Counted from the first letter of the stretch, positions 45,429 to 57,610 are shown. The stretch: DNA of 64,000 bases from Halolamina sp. CBA1230 (GCF_002025255.2 NZ_CP054587.1:1922001-1986000), one strand, 5' to 3'. Program-made: numbers and translations. Notes: a model not told the origin generated them from the letters alone.

Positions 45429-45914
45429 ATGCAACGACGCGCTGTGGCAGTCGCCGCCGCCCTCTTCCTGATCGTGGGGGCGCTGTCGCTCGGACTCGTT
45501 CTCACCGGCGAGACCCCGGAGATGGATCTGCCGGGCGAAGACGCGTACCAGCAAGGGGACGAGTTCAGTGTCGGAGGACAGACGTACACCGTCGCCTCGG
45601 TGAACTCCTCCGAGGAGGACGGTGAGACGAGCTACGAGGCCACGATCGAGTGGAACAACGAGAGCCAGAACGGCACACAGAGCGCGACCGTCGCCCAACA
45701 CGAGAACGTCACGTTGGGCGAGCAGACGTACTTCGCCCACTTCGAGTCGGGCGACGAGGTGATCCTCTCGGACAACTTCGACGCGCTCCGCCAGCACGAG
45801 GCCAGCGTCGCCCAGTACGAGGAGCAGACCAACGGGCTCTGGGGCGTCAGCATCCTCACTGGCACCACCCTCATCCTCCTGCTCGGGATGGCGTACCTCC
45901 CCTCGCGGTACTGA
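45429..45914 (+). CDS. Membrane protein with extracellular domain, unknown
   Basis: 161 residues: N-terminal hydrophobic segment (about 5-26), an exposed beta-rich acidic domain with several N-glycosylation sequons (NNES, NGTQ, NVT), and a C-terminal segment (about 138-156, LWGVSILTGTTLILLLGMAYL). Not recognised. Convergent with the CHY zinc-finger gene. Confidence 0.68.
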   Translation: MQRRAVAVAAALFLIVGALSLGLVLTGETPEMDLPGEDAYQQGDEFSVGGQTYTVASVNSSEEDGETSYEATIEWNNESQNGTQSATVAQHENVTLGEQTYFAHFESGDEVILSDNFDALRQHEASVAQYEEQTNGLWGVSILTGTTLILLLGMAYLPSRY

Positions 45915-45923
45915 ACTCCCTTC

Positions 45924-46295
45924 TCACGCCGTTTCGAACAGCGCTTCCGCGAAGTAGCGGTCGTAGTGGCGGCGACAGCCGGGGTTGAACTCCGCGCCAC
46001 AGTCCGGACAGCGATCGTCGCAGTCGACGTACTCGGCGACGGTCAGCACCGCCCCACAGACGCCACACAGCACTGCGTCGGCGCTCGCGTCCTCCGTCGG
46101 TGATCGCCCCGCCGCCTCGTCACCCCACCGTTCCGACTCGTGGTCGGCGGCCGCGAGGTGGCAGTCGTCGCACGCGTAGAACGTCCCACAGCAGGGGAAC
46201 CGGATCGCGATCACGTCGAGCTCGCTGTCGTAGTGGCGACACCGCGTCTCCGGACCGACGTCGACGCCGCGGACCGTGTGGCCGTGAACCTCCAT
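45924..46295 (-). CDS. CHY-type zinc-finger protein
   Basis: 123 residues. The CHY pattern is visible: CRHYDSELDVIAIRFPCCGTFYACDDCH (taken in parts: CRHY, FPCCGTFYACDDCH) and CGVCGAVLTVAEY with CPDCGAEFNPGC and a final HY. Binds several zinc ions. Bacterial/archaeal members are of unknown function; links to protein transport or redox are inferred from eukaryotic relatives. Confidence 0.8.
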   Translation of the reverse strand: MEVHGHTVRGVDVGPETRCRHYDSELDVIAIRFPCCGTFYACDDCHLAAADHESERWGDEAAGRSPTEDASADAVLCGVCGAVLTVAEYVDCDDRCPDCGAEFNPGCRRHYDRYFAEALFETA

Positions 46296-46399
46296 ACGTC
46301 CCCTTCGGGCGTCGCGTCGAAAAGGGCTTCCCGCCACGCTCGTCGCTGGCCGTGCAGTGGAGAACACGGAACCGAGAGAGAGAAACGACCGTGCCGCGA

Positions 46400-46984
46400 T
46401 CAGGGTGCCTCGCTCGTCTCCAGCGTGAAGTCGTCACGCGGGTAGGCGACGCAGGTCAGGGTGTACCCCTGGTCGAGCTCCTCGTCGGAGAGCATCTCCT
46501 GGTTGTCGTGCACCACGAAGTCTTCGCTGGGGCCGTCGGTGATCTGGCCCGAACAGGAGACACACTGCCCCTGTCGGCAGGCGTAGGGGAGGTCGAACCC
46601 CTCGTCCTCGCCGGCGTCGAGGATGGGCTGGTTGTTCGGGAGTTCGACGGTCTCGCCCTCCTTGGCGAACTCCACCTCGAAGTACTCGACCTCGTCCTCG
46701 GGGATGTCGCCCGGCCCCGAGCCGGCGGCGTCGGTCTCGCCCTCCAGCTCCCCCTCCTCGGCAGCCTCGCCTCCGACCGCGGCCGCGGCCGCGCCCCCGC
46801 CGCCGATGGATCGGTTGTACGGCTCCGGGAAATCCGTCTCGGGCACGCTCGCGGCCCGGCGTTCGAGCATCTCCTCGGAGATATCCGGGGCGGACTCCCA
46901 CTCCGTCCCGCGAACGTAGTGGAACACCGCGGCCGCCCCGCTGAGGAGGACGGCGAGCCCCAGCGCGGTCGTGTTCACAGCCAT
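46400..46984 (-). CDS. Membrane-anchored 2Fe-2S ferredoxin
   Basis: 194 residues. An N-terminal hydrophobic segment (about 5-22), a long Gly/Ala/Glu linker, then a plant-type ferredoxin domain: CRQGQCVSC (Cys-x4-Cys-x2-Cys) with the fourth Cys in YTLTCVAYP. Such fused forms may attach electron transfer to the membrane. The ATG at 46984 starts the hydrophobic segment. Confidence 0.85.
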   Translation of the reverse strand: MAVNTTALGLAVLLSGAAAVFHYVRGTEWESAPDISEEMLERRAASVPETDFPEPYNRSIGGGGAAAAAVGGEAAEEGELEGETDAAGSGPGDIPEDEVEYFEVEFAKEGETVELPNNQPILDAGEDEGFDLPYACRQGQCVSCSGQITDGPSEDFVVHDNQEMLSDEELDQGYTLTCVAYPRDDFTLETSEAP

Positions 46985-47046
46985 ACTCGGGGTTATTGAT
47001 TGCCCGGGTTAAGGTGGTTGTGATTCCGCGCGTCCGCTCCCGCCGT

Positions 47047-49254
<2,208 letters not shown>

Positions 49255-49923
49255 TTACTCGTTCGCGATCTCGCGGACCCGTTCGGTGCCGGCGTCGGCG
49301 TAGCCGCCGTGGAAACAGATCGTGTGGTCGAACTCGAGTTCGCCCAGCAGCGCGACCGACTTCATCGCCCGATCCATGTCGGGGGTGTGCTGCTCGGCCG
49401 GCCCCTGGAGCTCGCCGTCGGCGGCGGTCAGCGCGTCGCCCGCGATCAGCAGGTCCGCCTCGGGGAGGTGGAACGAACTGTGCCCGGGTGCGTGGCCGAA
49501 CGTCTCGACCAGTTCGAGCGGGCCGGCGAGCGTACTGAAGCCGACGCCGTCGAGCACCTCCACGTCGACGCGGGCCGGCGGGTAGCGCTCGTCCTCCGAC
49601 TTCACTGGGAACTTCCGGCCGTCGACGTAGGGGGCCTCGGCCCAGTGAGCGAACGTGGGGGCGTCGTTCGTGCGGTCCTGCACGGTCGCGAGCGCGCCGG
49701 CGTGATCGCCGTCGTGGTGGGTCAGCACCACGAAGCGGACGTCGCCGAAGTCGAACCCGTGCTCCCCGAGCGCGGTCTCGAGCGCGTCGGCGTGGCCCGG
49801 CAGCGTCGTGTCGAACAGGATCAGCCCTTCCTCGGTCTCGACGGCCGTCGGCGTGAACGTCCGCTCGGCGCCGCCGAGTTCGAGCGTCACGGGCAGGCTA
49901 TAAACGTGGTCGGAAATCTCCAT
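49255..49923 (-). CDS. Metallo-beta-lactamase-fold hydrolase
   Basis: 222 residues. The zinc-binding HxHxDH motif appears as THHDGDHAG (about 68-76), followed by His in GHAPGHSSF and Asp in LLIAGDALTA and His in CFHGG. Glyoxalase II-like or lactonase-like by shape, substrate unknown. ATG 49923. Confidence 0.85.
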   Translation of the reverse strand: MEISDHVYSLPVTLELGGAERTFTPTAVETEEGLILFDTTLPGHADALETALGEHGFDFGDVRFVVLTHHDGDHAGALATVQDRTNDAPTFAHWAEAPYVDGRKFPVKSEDERYPPARVDVEVLDGVGFSTLAGPLELVETFGHAPGHSSFHLPEADLLIAGDALTAADGELQGPAEQHTPDMDRAMKSVALLGELEFDHTICFHGGYADAGTERVREIANE

Positions 49924-50174
49924 ACCCGCCGTTGGGTCCGCGGGGTGGTAGAATTGGCGGTGGGTCCCACAACGGGGACGGCGTCGGGGGTCGCAGGCGG
50001 TGTTCCCGTTCGAACCTGCCGTCGACGGCGCCCTCGTAGTCGGCGTCGGGTAGTGCTCGACAAAGTGATTTCTGCGGTTACGTCGTCGCAGAACGCGTCG
50101 TGTTCTGGTTGGCAAATAGAGCGAAGCTCTCGTCGACGTCGGCCCAGCCGAGAGATACGTGTCCGGACCGCAGG
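49924..50174. other. Repeat-like intergenic segment
   Basis: No gene. Bases about 50090-50140 (CGTTCTGGTTGGCA-like and GCGAAGCTCTCGTCGACG) share short blocks with the insert of the repeat element at 5660-5710, suggesting a common origin of the intergenic DNA, though the similarity is limited. Confidence 0.35.
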
Positions 50175-50351
50175 TCACCGAATCCCCAGATAGCGGGCGA
50201 GTCGCAACAGGATGCTGTCGCCGTCCGGGACGTCGCTGCTCCGGGGGCGACTCGTCTCGTGAGCGGTGGACTCCGTCTGGCTCACCGTGAGCGTCGACTC
50301 GTCGTCGTGCTCGACCGGTTCCCGTGCTCGTTCGGAGCTGTCGGTGGACAT
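50175..50351 (-). CDS. Small acidic protein, hypothetical
   Basis: 58 residues: MSTDSSERAREPVEHDDEST start, an unstructured acidic/Ser-rich middle and a helical end GDSILLRLARYLGIR. Coding potential is plausible because composition fits haloarchaea and the C-terminal helix is amphipathic. Not recognised and not confirmed. Confidence 0.45.
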   Translation of the reverse strand: MSTDSSERAREPVEHDDESTLTVSQTESTAHETSRPRSSDVPDGDSILLRLARYLGIR

Positions 50352-50535
50352 GGGTGCTGGGCCGCGAGGCACCTTCCAATAACGTACTATCCCCTTGAAA
50401 ACCTACGTCAGACGCTTGTTAGACGCCGTCTCCGTCTGACGCGTGGCATGCCACCCCGTCGAGCCGTCGCCGCGGATCTGCCTACCGAGCCGTCGCCGGT
50501 GCCACCGCGGTAGCGGACCGCCGCGCCCCCGTTCG

Positions 50536-51453
50536 CTACTCGGCGAACGTGCCGACGGAGCCGAACGCTCCGTCACCCTCGCGAACCGCCTCGGCTATCC
50601 CCCGGTAGTCCACGTCGTCGGGCATCTCCTGAGGGTACTTCCGCTGGAAGAAGCTCACCACGTTCTCCACGTCGCGTTCGAGCAGTTCGTCGGCGTTCTC
50701 GTGGTCGGTCGCGACCGCCTGCGGCCAGTCGAACACCGTCACGCCGCTCTCGGCGACGGCAACGTTGTGCTGGCTCATGTCGGCGTGGACGTACCCCGCC
50801 TCGTAGGCGTCGCGGATCTCCCGCAGCACGAGATCGCAGACGCCGACGGCCTGCTCGTCGGGGACCGAGGCCCGCTGCAGTTCGACGCCCGCGAACTTCT
50901 CCATCAGGATCGCGTGGCGGTTCTGATCGACGGGTCGCGGGACGGACACGTCGGGGTAGAGATCGGTGAGCACCTCGTGTTCCCGCTCGGCGGCTTTCCG
51001 AGCGGTGTAGAACCACGAGACGTGGTTGCGGTCGGCGGTGTACTCCCGCTCTTTGTCGACTTTCCGGAACTCGGTGTAGCCTTCGCGGTGGAACTTCAGC
51101 GCCATCGGCTCGTACGACTGCACCTCGTACACGTCGCTCTCCTTCCCGACGCCGAGGGAGGCGCCCATCCCCTCGATGGTGCCGCGCTCGGAGAACGCCC
51201 GCAGCGCGAGGCAGTCGTACCCCTCGAACGTGAGGCGGTACCCCTCGTACTGGATCGTCTTGCGCTCGATCAGTTCGCGGTCGGCACAGCGGTCGATCCG
51301 GTAGTCGACCTCCTCGGCGGGCATGTCGGCGTAGTCGGGGAGCTTCTCGCGCTGGACCCACTCCGAGAAGCGCATCCCCTGTTCGAGCCCGGAGAGGAGG
51401 TAGAAGTCCTCGGGCTCGAGTTCGGCCATCACGCTCGCGACGTTGCCGACCAT
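50536..51453 (-). CDS. RIO2 serine/threonine protein kinase
   Basis: 305 residues. An N-terminal winged helix (about 1-90) is followed by the RIO kinase core: nucleotide loop LGVGKESDVYEV (about 100-111), Lys in MALKFHREG, catalytic loop YVHADMSQHNV, and the metal-binding VTVFDWPQAV. RIO2 takes part in the final maturation of the small ribosomal subunit. The ATG at 51453 starts the winged helix; the extended frame upstream is shadow. Confidence 0.92.
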   Translation of the reverse strand: MVGNVASVMAELEPEDFYLLSGLEQGMRFSEWVQREKLPDYADMPAEEVDYRIDRCADRELIERKTIQYEGYRLTFEGYDCLALRAFSERGTIEGMGASLGVGKESDVYEVQSYEPMALKFHREGYTEFRKVDKEREYTADRNHVSWFYTARKAAEREHEVLTDLYPDVSVPRPVDQNRHAILMEKFAGVELQRASVPDEQAVGVCDLVLREIRDAYEAGYVHADMSQHNVAVAESGVTVFDWPQAVATDHENADELLERDVENVVSFFQRKYPQEMPDDVDYRGIAEAVREGDGAFGSVGTFAE

Positions 51454-51565
51454 ACGCGTGCTGGGTGGCCCGTGGGAAAAAGGGTGCCGCGTCGGCCCCG
51501 CCCGCGTTTCTGGACCTGCAACCCGCCGTCGGTGACTAAGCCGCCGTCGTGTCTCCTCCCTGCCG

Positions 51566-52855
51566 ATGTCGCCCTCCATCCGCCGAACGTTCGGGCCGCC
51601 GCCGCGCGGCCGCCGGATCGCCCTCGCGGTGAGCATCGTCGCCGGCCTACTGCTCCCCGTCTACTTCCTCGGCGTCGCCGAGAGCTCCTACCTCGCGCGG
51701 GACTTCCACGCCTACCACGCCGCGGCCGAGGCCGCCCTCGCGGGCCGGCCGTTCGTCGGCGTCGACTCGGGCTACCCCGGCGCCGAGTACGTCTACCCGC
51801 CGGTCGCCGTCCTGCTGTTCCTCCCCCAGGCGGCGGCCGGCGGGTGGCTGACGGCGTTCGCCCTCCAGACGGCGATCAACGTCGCGGCCGCGACCGGCGT
51901 CGCCGCGCTCACCGTCCGAACGATCGAGCGCCACGGCGGCCGGCTCCCGACGCTCGACCGGCTCCTCGTCGCCGGGTTCGTTCTCGGTGCGGCCCCCTCC
52001 GTCGCGGTGCTCGGGCTGGGGCAGGTCGATATGCTTGTCGCGCTCGCGCTCGCCGGCAGCTTCCTCGCGCTCGAACGCGGGCAGGAGTGGATCGCCGGCG
52101 TCGCCGTCGCCGCGGCGGCGCTGGTCAAACTGTTCCCGGTCGTCCTCGGCCTCTGGCTCCTGTGGCGTCGCTCGTGGCGTGGGCTCGCCGGCGCCGTCGC
52201 GACGGGGGTGGCCGGGATCGGTCTCGGCGCGCTCCTGTTCGGCGTCGACGCCTACCGTCGCTACCGGCAGGTCCTCTCCCAGCGGAGCCGGCTCGCGGAG
52301 TTCGCCGGCACGGTCTCGCCGGACTTCTTCGCGATGTCGCTGCACCGACCGCTCTCGCAACTGCTCCCGGGGGCGGACCCACTGCTGTACGTCCCGCTGT
52401 CGGCGCTGCTTCTGGCACCACCGCTCGCCGTCGTCCTGCGCCGCCGGCGCCGGTTCGTCGACCGCCTCGCGACGTTTCTGGTCGCGGTCGTCGCCACGCT
52501 GCTGCTCTCGCCGGCGTCGAACTCGGTGTACGTGGTGTACGTCTACGTCCCCGTGCTCTGCCTGCTGTATCTCACTCCCGACGACCGGAGCCGGCTCCCG
52601 CTGGCCGCCGGCACCGTCGCCATCGGCGTCCCGCTCCAGCCGGCCCAGATCGGCGCCGTCCTCGCCGTCCTCGGCGCCCCCGAGCCGGTCCACGCGGCGG
52701 TGCTCGGTGCCTCCCGGAGCGTGCTGACGGTGGTCTCGACCCCGCTACTGGGGCTGCTCGTCGTGCTCGCGTGGTGTACGTTCCACGCGACGCGCTACGG
52801 GGACGAGCGAGCCGAGCGCGCCCGCCCCGGCGGGGCCGCGACACAGCGCAAATGA
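51566..52855 (+). CDS. Glycosyltransferase 87-family membrane protein
   Basis: 429 residues with about ten hydrophobic segments. The loop after the first segment has DFHAYHAAAEAALAG and YVYPPVAVLLFLP, and GLGQVDMLVALAL follows, as in GT87 (DUF2029) polyprenyl-phosphate-dependent mannosyl/arabinosyl-type transferases. It probably adds sugar on the outer face to lipid- or protein-linked glycans. Divergent from RIO2. Confidence 0.8.
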   Translation: MSPSIRRTFGPPPRGRRIALAVSIVAGLLLPVYFLGVAESSYLARDFHAYHAAAEAALAGRPFVGVDSGYPGAEYVYPPVAVLLFLPQAAAGGWLTAFALQTAINVAAATGVAALTVRTIERHGGRLPTLDRLLVAGFVLGAAPSVAVLGLGQVDMLVALALAGSFLALERGQEWIAGVAVAAAALVKLFPVVLGLWLLWRRSWRGLAGAVATGVAGIGLGALLFGVDAYRRYRQVLSQRSRLAEFAGTVSPDFFAMSLHRPLSQLLPGADPLLYVPLSALLLAPPLAVVLRRRRRFVDRLATFLVAVVATLLLSPASNSVYVVYVYVPVLCLLYLTPDDRSRLPLAAGTVAIGVPLQPAQIGAVLAVLGAPEPVHAAVLGASRSVLTVVSTPLLGLLVVLAWCTFHATRYGDERAERARPGGAATQRK

Positions 52856-52883
52856 CTTTCCCGCTGCCCGCCCACCTCCGAGC

Positions 52884-53702
52884 ATGACCACCCACGCCGA
52901 CCGGGAGTGGCGGCTGATCCGCGAGGAAGCCCGCCCCGGCCCGCTACAGATGGCGCTCGACGAGGTGGCCGCCGAGACGGCCGCTGCCGGGGGGCCACGA
53001 ACGGTTCGCGTCTACCGCTGGGCACCCTCCTGTCTCTCGATGGGGTACGGGCAGGCCGTCGAGACGGTGGACTGGGAGCACTGCGAGTCGGCGGGGATCG
53101 ACGTGACCCGCCGGCAGACCGGCGGCGGCGGCATCTACCACGACAACGAGGGCGACGTGGCCTACTCCATCGCCGCGCCCGCCGACGAACTCCCGGGCGA
53201 GCTCGTCGAGAGCTACCACGAGCTCTGTCCGCCGATCCTCGACGGGTTCTCGCGGCTTGGCGTCGACGCCGACTTCGTCGACGAGGAGCGCCCGCCGATC
53301 TACGAGCCGGCCTGCTACCTCCGGGGGCTCCACCCCGCCCACGACGTGGTGAGCGACGGCGGCGCGGGCCGGAAACTGGCGGGCAACGCCCAGTACCGCC
53401 GGAAGGACGCGGTGATCCAGCACGGCTCGATAACCTACGACGCGCGGCCCGAGGATCACCTCGCGGTGTTCTCGGATCCCGAGGTGACCCCCGAGCAGTT
53501 CGCCGAGCGCGTGGCGGGGATCACCGACCTCGTGGATGCCAGCCGCGAGGAGACCGTCGACGCGTTCGAGACCGCGTTACAGGAGTGGGCCGACGCCGAG
53601 GAGGGGGAGTGGACCGACGAGGAGCTGGAACGCGGGCGGGAGATCGCGGCCGAGAAGTACGAACACGACGCGTGGGTTCGGGAGCGCGCGGCCGAGCGGT
53701 AG
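52884..53702 (+). CDS. lplA: Lipoate-protein ligase A family
   Basis: 272 residues. The substrate loop [12 protein letters not shown] (about 75-86) and the catalytic Lys in [14 protein letters not shown] (about 160-173) with HGSI are the family marks. It attaches lipoate (or octanoate) to 2-oxoacid dehydrogenase subunits or glycine cleavage protein. A C-terminal helical part (about 215-272) resembles the accessory domain. It starts 28 bases after the GT87 gene. Confidence 0.88.
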   Translation: MTTHADREWRLIREEARPGPLQMALDEVAAETAAAGGPRTVRVYRWAPSCLSMGYGQAVETVDWEHCESAGIDVTRRQTGGGGIYHDNEGDVAYSIAAPADELPGELVESYHELCPPILDGFSRLGVDADFVDEERPPIYEPACYLRGLHPAHDVVSDGGAGRKLAGNAQYRRKDAVIQHGSITYDARPEDHLAVFSDPEVTPEQFAERVAGITDLVDASREETVDAFETALQEWADAEEGEWTDEELERGREIAAEKYEHDAWVRERAAER

Positions 53703-53778
53703 CCGGGCCACACCGTGCGGTCGCCGGACTGTTCCCCGGCTTCGAACCGCTTTTGCCGGTCGCTCGCGGACTCGAACC

Positions 53779-54615
53779 ATGCTCAAGATCGGCGCGCACG
53801 TCTCCATCGCCGGGGGCGTCGACAACGCGGTCGAGCGACAGGTCGAGATCGACGGCAACTGCGGGCAGGTGTTCACCCACTCGCCGCAGGTCTGGGACCA
53901 CGGCACCATCGAGGACGACGAGGCCGAACAGTTCCGCGAGGAGACCGAGGAGATGCTCGCGGGCCCGTGGGTGATCCACTCCTCCTACCTCGTGAACCTC
54001 TGTACGCCGAAGGAGGATCTCCGGGCGAAGAGCCGCGACTCGATGCAGCAGGAGGTCGACGCCGCCGACAAACTCGACATCGAGTACGTGAACGTCCATC
54101 TCGGCGCCCACACCGGCGCGGGCGTCGAGGGGGGCATCGAGAACGCCGCGAACGTGATCGACTCACTCGATGTCCCTGACGGCGTGACAGTGCTGGTCGA
54201 GAGCGACGCGGGCAGCGGCACCAAGCTCGGCGGCCAGTTCGAGCATCTCGCGACGGTGATCGACGAGACCGACGAGGAGATCGGCGTCTGTCTCGACACC
54301 GCCCACATGTTCGCTGCGGGGTACGACCTCTCCACCCCCGAAGCCGTCGACGAGACGGTCGCGGAGTTCGACGACGTGGTCGGCACCGAGTACCTCCACT
54401 GCATCCACCTCAACGACTCCAAGCACGAGTGTGGCACCAACAAGGACGAACACGCCCACATCGGCGACGGCTACATCGGCGACGACGGCATGCGCCGGAT
54501 CGTGAACCATCCGCAGTGGCGCGACCAGCCGTTCGTGCTCGAGACGCCGACCGAGGACGGCCGGAGCTTCGCGTGGAACGTCGACCACGTTCGGGAGCTT
54601 CGCGACGAGGAGTAG
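53779..54615 (+). CDS. nfo: Endonuclease IV (deoxyribonuclease IV)
   Basis: 278 residues, an AP endonuclease for base-excision repair. TIM-barrel with three zinc sites: His in IHSSYLVN (about 65), NVHLGAHTG, Glu in [27 protein letters not shown] (AP2-type signature), [22 protein letters not shown] (split; H-D-x-H pattern) and Glu in VLETPTEDG. Downstream of the ligase-A-family gene by 76 bases on the same strand. Confidence 0.94.
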   Translation: MLKIGAHVSIAGGVDNAVERQVEIDGNCGQVFTHSPQVWDHGTIEDDEAEQFREETEEMLAGPWVIHSSYLVNLCTPKEDLRAKSRDSMQQEVDAADKLDIEYVNVHLGAHTGAGVEGGIENAANVIDSLDVPDGVTVLVESDAGSGTKLGGQFEHLATVIDETDEEIGVCLDTAHMFAAGYDLSTPEAVDETVAEFDDVVGTEYLHCIHLNDSKHECGTNKDEHAHIGDGYIGDDGMRRIVNHPQWRDQPFVLETPTEDGRSFAWNVDHVRELRDEE

Positions 54616-54699
54616 GCCGCAGGCCGGGTGATCTGTCACCCCGTGAGTAACGCATATACGTCTCTACCGACTCCGTTCGCGCATGTCACGGAGGTGGCG

Positions 54700-56676
54700 A
54701 TGACGGGCGCCCCAGTTTCGTTCTCGTTCTCGGACGGCGAGCTGACGGTCCGGGACGAGGCCGGCGGCGGCGAGATGACCCTCACCGTCGACGAGGGCGC
54801 CGCCCCGGCCCCTGCCACCGACGCGTGGTTCGACGTGCCGGTCGACGACGCGGTGGGTCTGGAGACGTCGTCGCTCGAGATCCACGGCGGCACCTCCGCC
54901 CAGATCCGCCGCCCCGACGGCGAACACTGCGGCGCGGTCAACGACGGCGAGTTCACGATCCGCGGCGAGGCGTACGTCGACGTCTCCGCCGTGCTCAAAC
55001 TGCTGGTGTACGTCGGCGGCGAGATGACCGGCCGGCTGGTCGGCGACGGCGAGAACCCCGAGTCCCTGCTCGTGACCGCCGACGAGCCGACCCGGATCGT
55101 CGTCGGCGCGCGGTCTCCCCACGAGGACCCCATCGCGACGCTGTCGGTGACCGACGACCCCGAGGACCTGATGACGGCGGCGTCGTACCTCGGCTCGTCG
55201 ATCAAGGAGTGGTCGGCCGAGCGCTCGTGGCCGACGCTGCGGGGCCACCCCCCGGCGATCGAACGCGGCGACGAGCTCCACGTTCCCGACGACCTCTCGC
55301 GGCCCGACACCGGCGTGACCGTCGCCGTCCCCCGGAACACGGCCGACGTGCTTCGGGTGACGCCGCTGGCGCACTACTTCGGCGCCGACGTCGTGCCCGG
55401 CGACCGCGCGGAGCTCCGGCTGGGGAACCAGCATGTCGAGCAGTTGGGGACGGGAGAGCGGTTGGAGCAGTCCGTCGACGACCTGCTCGGCCACGCGCTC
55501 GTGCTCGACAGCCTCGTCCGCATCGGCGGCTACTACTCGATGCCCCGCCTCGAGTACGACGAGCTCGGGGGCGAACTCCCGTTCTACCCGCCGGAGCTGT
55601 ACGACGAGCCGATCCACCGACAGCTGCTCGAGTATCTCGAAGTGTCGTTCGACACGGTCCGCCCGTACGTCCCCGACTGGCCGGCCGTCGGGACGCTGCG
55701 CCCGACGGCGACCGACGCCGAGGCGGTGCCGTACCTCCTGAGCACGCTGGCCCGCGTCCACGTCACCGACGACGGCGTGCCGCGAACGCCGCCCGAGGCC
55801 GGGAAGCCGGTCGATCTCTCGACCAGCCTCGACGTTCCCCAGCACGTCGCCGCGCTTCCGCCCGCGGCCCGCGAGCGTGCAGCCGCTCACGAGCGACGAC
55901 CGGCGGGCGGTGCCTCGGTGCTGTTCGTGGGGTTCGACCGCCCGGCACAGGACCGATTCGCCGGCGTCGACTGGGAGCGGTTCGACATCGACGACCCCCC
56001 GAGCGCGGAGTACCGACCCTCGGTCACCCGCGAGGAGCTCCGCGCGCTGCTCCGGGAGCCGTACGCTCACGTCCACTACGGGAACGGCGTCACCCAGTCG
56101 GGGTTCGTCTGTGCCGACGGCGTGCTCGGGTTCGACGACCTCCACGACGGCGTCGTCGGCTCCGTGACGTTCCAGTGGGGGCGGCCGTCGACGGCGGAGC
56201 TCGCCGGCCTGCACGACGCCGTCTCGGTCGCCTGCCTCACCGACGAGTCGCTCCCGCCGGGGACCGCCCAGGAGCTGGCGGTGTACCTCGCACTCGGCCG
56301 CTCAGTCGCGACGAGCGCCCGCCTCGCGGGGGTCGAGGGGGTCAGATACCTCGGCGACGCCACGCTCCCCGTCACCCGTCGCTCCGCCGGCCACCCCCCG
56401 TTCATCTCCCGCATCGAGCACGTCGGCCCCGACGAGTACCGCGTCGCTGTCGGGCTGGACTCCCGCGAACACGACCCGCTCGGCCGGGTCGCCACCAGTC
56501 GGTTCCGGAAGGCGCCGACAACCCACCAGCTCGCCGGCACGTGGCAGGAGTTCTCACAGCCGATCTCCCGTGCGGAGCTGGAGACGTATCTGGGGCACGA
56601 CGGTATCTTCCGGTTCGACTGGTGTCCGGAGTCCGAGCAGTCCCCACCCCTGCCCGACGACCTGCTCTCGAAGTAG
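54700..56676 (+). CDS. Large haloarchaeal protein with CHAT-like (caspase-fold) C-terminal half
   Basis: 658 residues, no signal. The N-terminal about 250 residues are beta-rich and unrecognised. Residues about 400-560 look like a CHAT/caspase-type protease: a strand VLFVGF, then YAHVHYGNGV (His457, His459) with FVCADGVLGFDDL, and SVACLTDESLPPGTAQELAVYLALGRS with Cys512, some 53 residues after His459, as expected for the His-Cys dyad. It has an in-frame ATG 24 codons upstream; ATG 54700 is preferred since the extension is not protein-like. Function unknown. Confidence 0.65.
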   Translation: MTGAPVSFSFSDGELTVRDEAGGGEMTLTVDEGAAPAPATDAWFDVPVDDAVGLETSSLEIHGGTSAQIRRPDGEHCGAVNDGEFTIRGEAYVDVSAVLKLLVYVGGEMTGRLVGDGENPESLLVTADEPTRIVVGARSPHEDPIATLSVTDDPEDLMTAASYLGSSIKEWSAERSWPTLRGHPPAIERGDELHVPDDLSRPDTGVTVAVPRNTADVLRVTPLAHYFGADVVPGDRAELRLGNQHVEQLGTGERLEQSVDDLLGHALVLDSLVRIGGYYSMPRLEYDELGGELPFYPPELYDEPIHRQLLEYLEVSFDTVRPYVPDWPAVGTLRPTATDAEAVPYLLSTLARVHVTDDGVPRTPPEAGKPVDLSTSLDVPQHVAALPPAARERAAAHERRPAGGASVLFVGFDRPAQDRFAGVDWERFDIDDPPSAEYRPSVTREELRALLREPYAHVHYGNGVTQSGFVCADGVLGFDDLHDGVVGSVTFQWGRPSTAELAGLHDAVSVACLTDESLPPGTAQELAVYLALGRSVATSARLAGVEGVRYLGDATLPVTRRSAGHPPFISRIEHVGPDEYRVAVGLDSREHDPLGRVATSRFRKAPTTHQLAGTWQEFSQPISRAELETYLGHDGIFRFDWCPESEQSPPLPDDLLSK

Positions 56677-56720
56677 CCCGGTTCCGAGGGAGACTTACCA
56701 CGTCGCCCCCAACGCCCGCT

Positions 56721-57572
56721 ATGCGACCGCTCCTCCTCGTCGCGCTGCTCTCGCTGGTCGTCGCGCCCGCGGCAGTCGCGGCCCCCGCCGGGGCGTCGGC
56801 GCCCGCGACCCAGACCGACACCACGCTTTCGGGCACCGTCAGCTACCTGAACGGCAGCGCCGTCGCGGACGCGACGGTGATCGTCGGCAGCGGGGATCGC
56901 CTCGGGAACGCGACCGAGGACGAACTCCGCGAGATCGCGACCGACCCGCCCGACGACGTGGTGACGGCGACGACGAACGCCTCCGGTGGCTACAACGTGA
57001 CCGTCCCGGGCGAGATCGACGCCGAGGTCGTCGTCGCCGTCTCCGAAGACGGCGCGAGCCGTCCCCGGAACTACGTCGCCGGCGAGATGGATCTCACCGT
57101 CCGCACGACCGAGCGGCTCACCTTCGAGCCGGGCGAGATCACCGCCGAACCCGGCGAGCGCGTCCGCGTCCCGTTCACGCTGAACAACACCGGCGACCAG
57201 GCGGTCGAGGGGCTCTCGCTCTCGCTGACGCTGCCCAACGGCTGGAACCACGTCTCCGCGACCTCCGAGACCGGCACGTACCACCAGAGCAACCGGACGT
57301 TCACGTGGGATAGCGTCCCCCCCGGCGAGAGCGTCGAGGCGGAGTTCCGGATCTTCGTCGGCCTGGACGCGATCAACGACTCGGCACGGACGTACGAGCT
57401 CGCGGTGTTCGCCGACAGCCGGACCCACCCGATCGGGGCGCCGGCGGCGGAGCTGACCGTCCGCTACCCGACCGAGCGAACCGACGCGGAGATCCCCGGC
57501 TTCGGCCCGACGAGCGCGATCGCGGCGATCGCCGCACTCGCCGGCGCGGCCGCGCTCGCCCGGCGGGACTGA
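56721..57572 (+). CDS. PGF-CTERM-type surface protein
   Basis: 283 residues. Signal peptide (about 1-20), a carboxypeptidase-regulatory-like repeat (LSGTVSYLNGSAVADATVIVG), an NEW3-type beta domain (about 130-245), and a C-terminal IPGFGPTSAIAAIAALAGAA then RRD. PGF followed by a hydrophobic segment and Arg residues is the archaeosortase recognition signal, so the protein is probably lipid-anchored outside the cell. Several N-glycosylation sequons. Downstream of the CHAT-like gene by 44 bases. Confidence 0.8.
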   Translation: MRPLLLVALLSLVVAPAAVAAPAGASAPATQTDTTLSGTVSYLNGSAVADATVIVGSGDRLGNATEDELREIATDPPDDVVTATTNASGGYNVTVPGEIDAEVVVAVSEDGASRPRNYVAGEMDLTVRTTERLTFEPGEITAEPGERVRVPFTLNNTGDQAVEGLSLSLTLPNGWNHVSATSETGTYHQSNRTFTWDSVPPGESVEAEFRIFVGLDAINDSARTYELAVFADSRTHPIGAPAAELTVRYPTERTDAEIPGFGPTSAIAAIAALAGAAALARRD

Positions 57573-57610
57573 CCGACCCGCTTTTCTCCGTTCCGCCACC
57601 ATCGGCGCCC

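Noticed and set aside
50443-52887. 814-codon plus-strand frame over RIO2 and GT87
   Set aside because: It is antisense to RIO2 in its first part and out of frame with GT87 in the second; Arg/Gly/Pro-rich, no domain.
54825-56720. Long plus-strand frame leading into the PGF-CTERM gene
   Set aside because: The first 630 codons are a +1/+2 shadow of the CHAT-like gene; only the part from the ATG at 56721 is a protein with a signal peptide.
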